From: a virus
Virus record (IMG/VR): IMGVR_UViG_3300042465_001554
Span: 1-35,325 of that record
Strand: one strand, 5' to 3'
Length of the DNA: 35,325 nt
This document shows, one piece after another, positions 22,567-30,293 of the stretch (positions within the stretch are counted from its first letter, which is position 1; the number at the start of each line of letters is the position of its first letter). Both the position numbers and the translations under genes were made by a program. The notes beneath the pieces are model-generated. The model did no database searches. It was given only the letters and a program-made list of their open reading frames with translations, and was not told the origin of the DNA.

Positions 22567-25047
22567 ATGGCTCAATACGATACAATGAATTACGGAGTTG
22601 ATTACGATCTCCAAGAAGAAGAACGCAAACGCAGAGAAGCCGCGTTATTAGCACAACAGCAAGCACAAGCACAAGATATGGAAAACGGTGCGAACGCTGG
22701 TGGTATGCGTAGCCCAATGGACTTCGGTGACATTGTAGGTTCAGCGTTTAATCAACGTCTTGGTGCTGCCCAAAATAGATTGAATGAAGCAACATCAGTA
22801 TTCACAGATCCAGAAGAAGCATTACGAAAAAGATTAGGTGTTCAACAAGAAGAATCTACTCCAGTAAAACAAACGATTACAACTAATCCACAAACTGGTG
22901 AGCAGACAGTAAAGATTGAGGGTAGCGCAAAAGATTTAAGTGCCGCTAATCCATTGACACCAACTGTAACAGGTCCTATTGCTCCTACAGAAGAACAACT
23001 ACGCCCACAACAAGAACAGTTCGCACAACAGTTTCAACAATATCGTCAGCCAATGCCTGGTCAACCACCGGTCGCTAATCAGCAACCACCGGTCGCTATG
23101 CAACGACAAATGCCACCAAGTGCGCCTATTAGTCCTGAGATGGCTAATAGACCACCTAACATTGGACAACCACCAACACCAGGACCTGGCGTTCAAATGG
23201 CAAGTGCGGCACCTGGCTTACCAAGAACACAACAACAACCTCCTCCAAGACCAGCTGTGCCAGGATTGGCAGCATTGCCTACATTAGCACAAATGGGTAT
23301 GGCAGCGGATCAGGCACCAACTCCACCAGTACCTGCAGGTCCCCCAGCGTGGGTGCAGGCAGCAAATGATGCGGGTAATGATTTTAATAAACTATTAGAT
23401 GTTGCGGCAAAACATCCTGAAAGCCGTGATGTTATAAACGATAAATTACAAAAATCATTTGCTAACAAAACAAAAGAAGATGAAGCAAATCAGTTGTTCA
23501 AAGATGCAGCCAGTGGTGACTTAAAAGCACAGAACAAAATCTTTCAATCAATCAAGCCAGATACAGGCAAACAAAAAGAAGAAGTCACAGTCAATGATTA
23601 TGTCAAAGCCTATATGTATAAGCGTTTAGGATTAGATGATTTAGCACGTGATGTTCAACTTAAAATATTGGGCAAAGAAACATTGTTTAGTCAAATGACT
23701 GTTGGTAATAGTAACTGGCAAGTTGAAACAGACAAGCAAGGTAATATTATTAGAGCCAAAGATGATGAAGGCAACTTTGCTACTGAAGCAACATTAAACA
23801 AACTAAGAGCAACTGGTCAGAAGTTTGGTAGTCAAGCATACAGCACAACTGGTGGCAGTATTACTATACCTGCAGGACATCCAGACGCTGGTGAAGAATA
23901 CAGAACAGTGTTTAATTCAACAACTGGTAAGTTTGAGAATAAGATTATCACTGGTAAAAACGCTGGTAACACTTACACAGGCCCTGCAGGATTAGAGAAA
24001 CGAGTTGCAACAAGTGCGGCTACAGCATTAAATGATGCATTCATCAAGTTCCAGACAGAACCAACAACAGCAGCCGCTACTGAAGCATTAAAGACAGCAA
24101 GATTATTAGGCCCAGAAGAATACAATAAAGCATTACAGTTTATTCAACGCACACAGCCAGCGATTTACAATGATGTAAGTAAAACATTACCAGGTGGTTT
24201 GGCACCAAGCTCGTATGTTAATCCACCAAGTGGAACACCAAGTGGAACACCAAGCGCTCCAGTAGATCCTGGAGCATTGCGTAGGGCACAAGGTGATGTT
24301 CAATCACTAACTAATGAAATAGCATCATCGCAAAAGAAACCATTTGGTAATGCACAACAACAAGCGGATCGTATGCGCTATTTGAATGATGAAATGGCTA
24401 AAGCACAACAACGATTACAACAAGCGCAAGGTGCACCAGCTGGTCAAGGCGGTGGAGCCCCAGCTGGTCAAGGTGAGGCTGGCTTATTAGAAAAAACTAA
24501 ACAAGTAGAATCTAAGGTTGCTATTAATCAAAACTTAGAAGAACAGAAAAACAAGGTTCGTATGACGTTGCCTGCTACTGAGTTAAATGCTTCTACAATG
24601 TTAAACACATTGAATGATATTATGACGCATCCTGGCTTAGATAAAACTATTGGTAATCCATTGATATTGAATACTCCATTAGCATTGATACCACAAAGTG
24701 ATCGCCGTGAGTTTAAGCAGAAGTATCAACAACTTGCTGGTCAAGAGTTCTTGGCAGCGTTTGCTCAACTTAAAGGTGGTGGCTCTATTACTGAAGTTGA
24801 AGGTCTTAAAGCAGAACAAGCAATCAGTGCTCTTAAAGATACTGGTATTAGTCCAGCTGAGTTTAAGAAGAATGCTTGGATCTTGCAAGATGTTGTTAAA
24901 CGAGGTATTGATAGTCAAAGAATATTAGTTGGTCAACCTCCAAAATATGCAGAAGCGCCGGATAGAGAAGCCGCAAAAGAATGGTTAAGAAATAATCCTA
25001 ATCATCCTAAGGCTGCAGGCGTTCGTAATAAATTAGTAGGATTTTAA
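22567..25047 (+). CDS. Large internal virion / ejection protein candidate 2
   Basis: 826 residues. 1-110: charged helical segment with QQQAQAQ. About 135-270: Pro/Gln-rich disordered linker (PPVANQQPPVAM and similar). 270-560: soluble mixed region. About 600-660: Gln/Ala coiled coil with APAGQG repeats. 665-826: a helical domain with Q-Q-L-A-G-Q-E-F-L-A-A-F-A-Q-L-K-G-G-G-S-I-T-E-V-E-G-x-K-A-x-x-A-I, a signature I recognise from C-terminal domains of phage internal virion proteins. No catalytic lytic-transglycosylase motif seen. Ribosome site AAGGAATA. Confidence 0.65.
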   Translation: MAQYDTMNYGVDYDLQEEERKRREAALLAQQQAQAQDMENGANAGGMRSPMDFGDIVGSAFNQRLGAAQNRLNEATSVFTDPEEALRKRLGVQQEESTPVKQTITTNPQTGEQTVKIEGSAKDLSAANPLTPTVTGPIAPTEEQLRPQQEQFAQQFQQYRQPMPGQPPVANQQPPVAMQRQMPPSAPISPEMANRPPNIGQPPTPGPGVQMASAAPGLPRTQQQPPPRPAVPGLAALPTLAQMGMAADQAPTPPVPAGPPAWVQAANDAGNDFNKLLDVAAKHPESRDVINDKLQKSFANKTKEDEANQLFKDAASGDLKAQNKIFQSIKPDTGKQKEEVTVNDYVKAYMYKRLGLDDLARDVQLKILGKETLFSQMTVGNSNWQVETDKQGNIIRAKDDEGNFATEATLNKLRATGQKFGSQAYSTTGGSITIPAGHPDAGEEYRTVFNSTTGKFENKIITGKNAGNTYTGPAGLEKRVATSAATALNDAFIKFQTEPTTAAATEALKTARLLGPEEYNKALQFIQRTQPAIYNDVSKTLPGGLAPSSYVNPPSGTPSGTPSAPVDPGALRRAQGDVQSLTNEIASSQKKPFGNAQQQADRMRYLNDEMAKAQQRLQQAQGAPAGQGGGAPAGQGEAGLLEKTKQVESKVAINQNLEEQKNKVRMTLPATELNASTMLNTLNDIMTHPGLDKTIGNPLILNTPLALIPQSDRREFKQKYQQLAGQEFLAAFAQLKGGGSITEVEGLKAEQAISALKDTGISPAEFKKNAWILQDVVKRGIDSQRILVGQPPKYAEAPDREAAKEWLRNNPNHPKAAGVRNKLVGF

Positions 25048-25048
25048 T

Positions 25049-25861
25049 ATGGCATTTGATCCAGACTCATTCATAGCCGGAACTCAATCACAAGCGGCAC
25101 CAGAACTCGCTGAACCAACTGATAAAAAAAATAAGTTTAATCCAAGTGAATTTATTAGAAAAGGTTCGGACTATGTTCCTATGCAAGAACCTACAATGGT
25201 TGCTGAAACAGAAGCACAAGCACAATCAATTAATCCTGATATGAATCTAATGCCACAGGCTGTTAGTGTAGGAGCAAGATTAGCCGAACCAGCATATGAT
25301 ATTGCAAAAGGTGTAGGTGGAGTAATAGCCGGTAATGCAAAAGACGCATACAAAATGGGTAATATTTTATACAAAAATGTGACACCTGGTGTTATTGGCA
25401 CAGTTATTAGTAGTCCAATTACGTATGCTAAAGATTTTGCATCAGCCTATGTGCAAGGACATCCTTTAATGAGTAAGTTAGGTCAAACTACTCCACAACA
25501 AGCAGTTCAAGCAGGTGCAGGATATGCTAAAAATATCGGTGGTCGTATTTTAGCTGGTGCTGTCGCTCCCGAAAGTATTGCGTTGATGCCCTATCAAATG
25601 GCAGCGTATGAACAAGAAAAGATTAGGGCTAATCCTAATGCTCCTGGATTACAATATAATCCTTATGCTCAAACAGTAAGAGGTGAAGCAACAACTCAAA
25701 ATCAAGCAGGCGCTGCCAATCAAATGAGAACCGTAGCAAATATGCCATATGGTAATGTTAATCCGCAAGAACGAAATATACTTGAACAAGATAGAATGAT
25801 GCGTGAAAACATTCGTAAGAAAGCATATCAAAGAGTTATGGGCCCCGTTGCCCCTCAATAA
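25049..25861 (+). CDS. Internal virion / ejection protein candidate 3
   Basis: 270 residues. Two short N-terminal motifs, FDPDSFIAG at 3-11 and FNPSEFIRKG at 30-39, repeat the pattern F-(D/N)-P-(D/S)-(S/E)-F. Residues about 80-190 contain Gly/Ala/Val-rich amphipathic or weakly hydrophobic helices (GVGGVIAGNAKDA, GVIGTVISSPITYA), compatible with membrane insertion after ejection. The C-terminus is basic. It starts 2 nt after the preceding stop and so is probably co-translated with it. Function inferred from order and composition. Confidence 0.6.
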   Translation: MAFDPDSFIAGTQSQAAPELAEPTDKKNKFNPSEFIRKGSDYVPMQEPTMVAETEAQAQSINPDMNLMPQAVSVGARLAEPAYDIAKGVGGVIAGNAKDAYKMGNILYKNVTPGVIGTVISSPITYAKDFASAYVQGHPLMSKLGQTTPQQAVQAGAGYAKNIGGRILAGAVAPESIALMPYQMAAYEQEKIRANPNAPGLQYNPYAQTVRGEATTQNQAGAANQMRTVANMPYGNVNPQERNILEQDRMMRENIRKKAYQRVMGPVAPQ

Positions 25862-25864
25862 ATA
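25859..25864 (+). promoter_or_regulatory. TAAATA core next to a start without ribosome site
   Basis: It overlaps the stop of the upstream gene and ends 7 nt before the ATG at 25872; the sequence between is ATACACT. No Shine-Dalgarno sequence is present. Confidence 0.4.
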
Positions 25865-25871
25865 ATACACT

Positions 25872-26303
25872 ATGACTACACAAGAACAACTAACACAAAC
25901 CTTCAACAATAACTTTGTTGCTTACTATCGCTCACACGTAGCGCACATAAACATTATGGGTAGAAACTTTCGCAGTGACCATAAACTATTGCAAGGTATC
26001 TATGAAAGACGACAAGCACAAATAGATATTCTTGGAGAACTATTACGCACATTAGATGATTATATGCCTTGTGAAATACAAGATGTATTAAATCAAAGTG
26101 AAATAGGCACAGGCATTTTTGAAGAAGATGCAGATGGATTTTTAGAAGGAGTTAAAGATGATTTGGAACTACTTAAAGGAACATACGAAGAACTTATGGT
26201 TATTGCTGAAGACGAAGGTCACAAGGAAATAGCCAACTACGCACAAGACCAAATATTAGATTTGGCAAAGAGTATTTGGATGCTAAACTCTACACTTAGT
26301 TAA
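25872..26303 (+). CDS. Dps/ferritin-like protein with complete ferroxidase residue set
   Basis: 143 residues, all helical. H25, H37, D52 and E56 occur with spacings 12, 15 and 4, the same as the H31, H43, D58, E62 ferroxidase ligands of Listeria innocua Dps. The surroundings also fit: AHINIMGRNF (compare H-W-N-V-x-G-x-x-F), SDHKLLQGIYE and QIDILGELLRTLDDYMP. The family forms 12-mer shells that oxidise and store iron and protect DNA. It is slightly shorter than typical bacterial Dps and lacks the usual basic N-terminal DNA-binding tail. It sits among ejection-protein genes behind a late-type motif, so virion or late-infection use is possible. No ribosome site. Confidence 0.75.
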   Translation: MTTQEQLTQTFNNNFVAYYRSHVAHINIMGRNFRSDHKLLQGIYERRQAQIDILGELLRTLDDYMPCEIQDVLNQSEIGTGIFEEDADGFLEGVKDDLELLKGTYEELMVIAEDEGHKEIANYAQDQILDLAKSIWMLNSTLS

Positions 26304-26311
26304 GGGAACAT

Positions 26312-27271
26312 ATGAGTTTTTCTACAATAAGAAGAAATAATCAAAGTGCGGCAAGGTCAAATCGTAGAGTAGTGCCTCCTCCACCAATGAGAAGACCTAT
26401 TCCTAAGCCACAAATGAGTAGGCCTATACAACCAGTAAGACCACCTACTGGTATGCCTCAACAAATAAGTGCTCCTACTGGTTTGCCAAATCAAATGCTA
26501 CCTCCATTAGGTATGCCAAATCAAATTCAACAACCTACTGGCTTACCAAATATTATGCAACCTCCATTGGGTTTGCCAAATATAAATCAACAACCTACTG
26601 GATTGCCTCCTACACAAACGCAATTGCCAACTCCACCGGTAACTATGCCAGTAGAACAAAGTCCATCATTGTTTGCTCCACCAGTTCAACAACCAATTCA
26701 GCAACAACCAGCGATTGCTCCAGTATTTCAACAAACACAACAACCTGTTGCTCCACAACAAACACAACAACCTGTTGCTCCACAACAAACACAACCAATG
26801 CAACAACCGAATCCATTCGCTAATGAACCAGGTCGTGATAGTAATGGTATGTTGATTCCAGGATATGGAGAACCTCCACCAGGCACATTCTTATCACAAC
26901 CAGTAGATAAGCCTATGATGCAACAACCGGCGCAACAAAATCAGCGTGATCCACAATATATTGGTATGCCTGATGAAATGTATGCCAGTATGATTAAAGA
27001 TAAGCAAATGAATAATGGACAAGGACCAATGGATATGATGGTTCGTCCTTGGATGCAATGGAATAGCCAGCAACAAGTAGCAGGTCCTATAGCACCTGAT
27101 TATCAATATAACAGTGATAACACTATGCGTTCAATAAGTGGAATGGGCACTGGTCTTGCTGAAGGTGTGCGATATAAACAAAGCCAACAGTTTGATCCAA
27201 TAACAGGACAATGGGGTATGCCTGATGGAACAGGTGGAAAGTTTATGCCAGGAGTAAGTATAGGTTATTAA
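26312..27271 (+). CDS. Pro/Gln-rich repeat protein of the virion cluster
   Basis: 319 residues. Residues 45-105 are a ten-residue repeat of the form P-(T/L)-G-(L/M)-P-N-x-x-x-(Q/P), about six copies; around 140-165 a TQQPVAPQQ unit is repeated. The rest is Met/Gln/Pro rich with a more ordered C-terminal 100 residues (MVRPWMQWNSQQ, then ISGMGTGLAEGVRY and QWGMPDGTGGKFMPG). Probably an extended, largely disordered structural or scaffolding protein. Ribosome site AAGGGAAC; it follows the Dps-like gene by 8 nt. No family recognised. Confidence 0.65.
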   Translation: MSFSTIRRNNQSAARSNRRVVPPPPMRRPIPKPQMSRPIQPVRPPTGMPQQISAPTGLPNQMLPPLGMPNQIQQPTGLPNIMQPPLGLPNINQQPTGLPPTQTQLPTPPVTMPVEQSPSLFAPPVQQPIQQQPAIAPVFQQTQQPVAPQQTQQPVAPQQTQPMQQPNPFANEPGRDSNGMLIPGYGEPPPGTFLSQPVDKPMMQQPAQQNQRDPQYIGMPDEMYASMIKDKQMNNGQGPMDMMVRPWMQWNSQQQVAGPIAPDYQYNSDNTMRSISGMGTGLAEGVRYKQSQQFDPITGQWGMPDGTGGKFMPGVSIGY

Positions 27272-27325
27272 GTTAAGACACCGCAAACGCTATTAAGAAC
27301 CAAGTGATTTTGTGTCTTTCTAACT
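27271..27325. terminator. Hairpin between convergent genes
   Basis: AGTTA-AGACAC (27271-27281) pairs with GTGTCT (27312-27317) and, after a 3-nt bulge, TAACT (27321-27325). It lies between the plus-strand stop at 27271 and the minus-strand stop at 27356 and could serve as a bidirectional terminator, though the loop is long (30 nt) and there is no T-run. Confidence 0.35.
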
Positions 27326-27355
27326 TGGGCATCAACGAATTGGCAGGCGAGTTTA

Positions 27356-27844
27356 TTAAGCGTTTAACTTTTTATAAGCAAAACTACCACGAAGAATATA
27401 ACCATTGCGTTCGTGTAGTTTTAGAAACGCAGATTGGTCTCTACGCATTGTAGAACTACATACTATATTAACTTCACACAATCGTGCCCAATCTTCCCAC
27501 ATTGTTAGCATATCTTTTACTAACTCTATTCGTAGTCGGCTTGATAAACTCATATCTAAATGAGCAATACGAACAGTTACCATTTCATCATCACTCCATA
27601 CAGCAAATTCTCCCCTTGTAGCCCAAGTGTAGGCTAATAGTTTGTTATCTTCATCTACGGCAATACTAACAAGTTGTGTGAGAGGTCCGTAAAACTGATT
27701 GATAACAGCGAGTGTAAGATTACGCTGATAGATTACGGGTTCTGGAGTAAAGATGCCATCAGTTTCAATAAGAAAATGCTCAATAGCCATATCAACTATT
27801 GGTTTTACATCTAATCCATTTGCGGGGCGCCAAGTATATTTCAT
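27356..27844 (-). CDS. GNAT-like acetyltransferase
   Basis: 162 residues from the ATG at 27844, chosen because AAAGGAAT lies 5 nt before it; an in-frame ATG 21 nt further upstream lacks such a site. N-terminal WRPANGLDVKPIVDMA, a central strand with SIAVDEDNKLLAYTWATRGE, a conserved-looking helix and C-terminal FLKLHERNGYILRGSFAYKK resemble the GNAT fold, in which a late (L)xxxNGF/Y-like strand-helix helps bind acetyl-CoA. The canonical Q/R-x-x-G-x-G/A loop is not clear, so the enzyme may be divergent. It is the only minus-strand gene and is divergent from the glycosyltransferase; a separately acquired gene is likely. Substrate unknown. Confidence 0.6.
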   Translation of the reverse strand: MKYTWRPANGLDVKPIVDMAIEHFLIETDGIFTPEPVIYQRNLTLAVINQFYGPLTQLVSIAVDEDNKLLAYTWATRGEFAVWSDDEMVTVRIAHLDMSLSSRLRIELVKDMLTMWEDWARLCEVNIVCSSTMRRDQSAFLKLHERNGYILRGSFAYKKLNA

Positions 27845-27879
27845 TTCTATTCCTTTGTAATACAATATTTAACGAAACA

Positions 27880-27885
27880 TAAATA
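27880..27885 (+). promoter_or_regulatory. TAAATA core in divergent intergenic region
   Basis: ACATAAATATATGT context, which is also an imperfect palindrome (ACATA/TATGT), 21 nt before the ATG at 27907. It lies in the 62-nt space between divergent genes, so both control signals must be here. Confidence 0.45.
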
Positions 27886-27906
27886 TATGTTTAGGAAAAG
27901 AATAGA

Positions 27907-29028
27907 ATGAGATTTCATATATTAGGTTTGCCCCACACCGTTACAAGTAAAGAATATGTCGCTTGCGCTTACACACAAAAAGTGTGGAAGTTTGGTAAGA
28001 TGATGAAAAAGTTAGGGCACGAAATAATACATTATGGTCACGAAGATAGCGATGTGATTTGTGATGAACACGTTACAGTTATTGATAACAGTGATTTACA
28101 AAAAGCATATGGATCATACGACTGGCGTAAGAACTTCTTTAAGTTTGACAACAACGACCACGCTTACACTACATTTTTCTCTAATGCTATTAGAGAAGTA
28201 GGTAAAAGAAAACAAAAAAACGATTTTATACTACCATTCTGGGGCAGTGGAGTAAAACCTATATGTGACGCACATACAGATATGATATGTGTAGAGCCGG
28301 GCATTGGATATGCTGGTGGTCATTTCGCAAAATGGAAGATATTTGAGAGTTATGCTATCTATCACGCCTATTGTGGATTACAAAACGTAGGATCTTGCAA
28401 TCAAGGATGGTATGATGTTGTTATACCAAACTACTTTGACCCAGATGACTTTACATACAAAGATGTAAAGCAAGATTACTATTTGTTTTTGGGTAGAGTA
28501 TATGAGGGCAAGGGTATTCATATCGTTAATCAAATAGCAGAGAAACTACCACATATCAATATTATCGTTGCAGGACAGAATCCAGACAATATCAAGTTCC
28601 CTGACAATGTATTGTTTGCTGGTTATGCTGATACAGAAACACGCAGAGAACTAATGGCTAATGCTAAGGGTGCGTTCGTTCCCAGTCAGTATGTAGAACC
28701 ATTCGGTGGTGTTCAAGTAGAACTATTGATGAGTGGCACACCTACAATCACAACAGATTGGGGAAGTTTTGTAGAGAACAACATTCACGGAGTCACAGGA
28801 TATCGTTGTAGAACGTTTGAGCAGTTTATATGGGCAACAGAGAACATAGATAAGATTAAGCCAATAGATTGTAGAACTTGGGCAGAGAACTATACATTAG
28901 ACAAAGTAGGTCCAATGTATGAGGAATACTTTCGTAGCATACTAAACATACAAACAGGCAATGGATGGTATGAGCCTAATCCAAATAGAACCAACTTAGA
29001 TTGGCTAAAGAAAGATTATCCTAAATAA
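27907..29028 (+). CDS. Glycosyltransferase, GT4-like (GT-B fold)
   Basis: 373 residues. N-terminal domain with a beta-strand then H-T-V-T-S-K-E-Y. The C-terminal nucleotide-sugar domain has Y-L-F-L-G-R-V-Y-E-G-K-G-I near 197, and E264-P-F-G-G-V-Q-V-E272, the E-x7-E motif of GT4 retaining enzymes, followed by S-G-T-P-T-I-T-T-D-W-G-S and G-V-T-G-Y-R-C-R-T. It transfers a sugar from an activated donor to an unknown acceptor; phage enzymes of this type modify DNA bases, host surface glycans or virion proteins. The protein is soluble and in the expected size range. The ATG is preceded by AGGAAAAGAAT. Confidence 0.85.
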   Translation: MRFHILGLPHTVTSKEYVACAYTQKVWKFGKMMKKLGHEIIHYGHEDSDVICDEHVTVIDNSDLQKAYGSYDWRKNFFKFDNNDHAYTTFFSNAIREVGKRKQKNDFILPFWGSGVKPICDAHTDMICVEPGIGYAGGHFAKWKIFESYAIYHAYCGLQNVGSCNQGWYDVVIPNYFDPDDFTYKDVKQDYYLFLGRVYEGKGIHIVNQIAEKLPHINIIVAGQNPDNIKFPDNVLFAGYADTETRRELMANAKGAFVPSQYVEPFGGVQVELLMSGTPTITTDWGSFVENNIHGVTGYRCRTFEQFIWATENIDKIKPIDCRTWAENYTLDKVGPMYEEYFRSILNIQTGNGWYEPNPNRTNLDWLKKDYPK

Positions 29029-29032
29029 AGCA

Positions 29033-29038
29033 TAAATA
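29033..29038 (+). promoter_or_regulatory. TAAATA core 4 nt before a start codon
   Basis: ATAAATACACT directly precedes the ATG at 29043 and no ribosome site is present. Best example here of a possible leaderless late mRNA. Confidence 0.45.
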
Positions 29039-29042
29039 CACT

Positions 29043-29393
29043 ATGGAAACGACAGAAATCAAAGTAAAGAAACCAAGAGGCAAGGGCGGTGCTCGTCCAG
29101 GTGCGGGAAGACCTAAGGGTGGCACAAATCAAGTGTCAGTAAATGGACTATTAGCCGCATTAGAAAGAAAAACTAAAGGTGTTGGTTATGAAACACTATT
29201 GATGGAAGACTTCATCAATGCACGAAATAACAATGACCAGCAACTTGTTATCAAGTATCACAATCTAATATTGAATAAGTTGATGACACACATCAGCAAG
29301 ATTGAGATTACCGATAGTCAGGACAGTATTGATATGAAGCAAAAAGCCTTTACAGATGCATTGGCTAAACTCGCTGGAATAAAAAAAGAATAA
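29043..29393 (+). CDS. Putative small terminase subunit or DNA-binding protein
   Basis: 116 residues. The basic N-terminus contains G-G-A-R-P-G-A-G-R-P-K-G (15-26), a motif common at the start of phage small terminases and other DNA-binding proteins. The remainder is helical: residues 30-60 (NGLLAALERKTKGVGYETLL) and a long helix 65-116. Small terminase recognises the packaging site and loads the large subunit, which is encoded 2.4 kb downstream in the same direction with small structural genes between. Size fits. The separation from the large subunit makes the call moderate. Confidence 0.5.
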   Translation: METTEIKVKKPRGKGGARPGAGRPKGGTNQVSVNGLLAALERKTKGVGYETLLMEDFINARNNNDQQLVIKYHNLILNKLMTHISKIEITDSQDSIDMKQKAFTDALAKLAGIKKE

Positions 29394-29401
29394 ATAATAA
29401 T

Positions 29402-29563
29402 ATGAAAAACGGATTATACGCAAATATTCACGCCAAGAGAGAACGCATTAAAGCTGGCTCTAATGAGAAGATGCGAAAGCCGGGCGCTAAAGGTGCGCCG
29501 ACAGCGAGTGCGTTTAAGCAAAGTGCAAAAACAGCAAAGAAAACAAAAGGAAACTCTAAATGA
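29402..29563 (+). CDS. Small basic protein of 53 residues, conserved phage type
   Basis: Starts MKNGLYANIHAKRERIKAGS, then a segment with EKMRKPGAKGAPTASAF and ends KKTKGNSK. I recognise the pattern G-L-Y-A-N-I-(H/N)-A-K-R-x-R-I plus K-P-G-x-K-G-A-P-T as a widespread uncharacterised phage protein. It is very basic, so nucleic-acid or capsid association is likely. TAAATA at 29391-29396 ends 5 nt before the ATG and there is no ribosome site. It overlaps the next gene by ATGA. Confidence 0.85.
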   Translation: MKNGLYANIHAKRERIKAGSNEKMRKPGAKGAPTASAFKQSAKTAKKTKGNSK

Positions 29564-29949
29564 AACATAATGGTAAAACACAATCCGATACAAACTTAAA
29601 CTTTGACGGTATGGAGCGTATGTCTCCTAGTCGTGTAAGCAAAGATTACTGTAGCAACCAATACTCTGGTGTGCAGAATCCTAACAAGTTAATCAACAAA
29701 GGTCGTGGACCAACAGTAGGTAATAAGAGCGATGATGACCGCACATACCCAGATGCTGCCGTAGTTCCTAAACTACCAGCACAAGGTTCAGTGCGTGATA
29801 ACATCAATCGTGGTCCTCAAGTTCGTTACAGTGGTGGCGGTCGTTTCCCTGAAACACGCACTTGGAATCCAAGCGCAGGTCAGAACTACAAAGGTGATCC
29901 AGACAAGATTAATGTAGGTCGTGGTCCAACGAAAGGTAATCAAATATGA
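29560..29949 (+). CDS. Small structural protein with two RGPTxGN motifs
   Basis: 129 residues, Gly/Asn/Pro/Arg rich and probably mostly disordered. RGPTVGN at 49-55 and RGPTKGN at 121-127 are repeated; the same motif occurs in the product of the gene at 30290. Ribosome site AAGGAAAC lies inside the preceding gene. It is translationally coupled both upstream (ATGA) and downstream (ATGA at 29946). A virion-associated linker or decoration role is an inference; no family recognised. Confidence 0.65.
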   Translation: MKHNGKTQSDTNLNFDGMERMSPSRVSKDYCSNQYSGVQNPNKLINKGRGPTVGNKSDDDRTYPDAAVVPKLPAQGSVRDNINRGPQVRYSGGGRFPETRTWNPSAGQNYKGDPDKINVGRGPTKGNQI

Positions 29950-30293
29950 TACTCAATGGTGGCTTCTTCAATCAAAATGGTAATACTTACAATGTAGCAT
30001 ACTCAAATGTTTCAGCAACAATTACTATTCCAGTATCACACGAAGTGTTTGATAACTTGCGTATTACTAACACAAGTGGTAACACCGTGTTTATGAATGT
30101 ATCAGCAACTAATCCAGGTAATATTGCGGCTCCAACAGCAGGCGCAAATGGATCAAGTAATGTGTTTAGTGTGCCAACAGGTCAATCAACATTTATAAAC
30201 TCAGGCATCAACCAACCAGGTAATGTCTTTATCAGCACAATCAGTATTGCTGGTTCAGGCAGTGTATTTTTAGAAACAGGATCATTTATATGA
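29946..30293 (+). CDS. Small beta-structured protein, possible decoration or tip protein
   Basis: 115 residues of Asn/Ser/Thr/Val/Gly-rich, nearly all-beta sequence with alternating hydrophobics (YSNVSATITIPVS, VFMNVSATNPGN, STISIAGSGSVFLETGSFI). No Cys, no signal peptide. It resembles a small jelly-roll or Ig-like domain such as those of capsid decoration proteins, but this is from composition only. Coupled by ATGA overlaps on both sides to two RGPTxGN proteins, which suggests the three products work together. Confidence 0.6.
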   Translation: MILNGGFFNQNGNTYNVAYSNVSATITIPVSHEVFDNLRITNTSGNTVFMNVSATNPGNIAAPTAGANGSSNVFSVPTGQSTFINSGINQPGNVFISTISIAGSGSVFLETGSFI

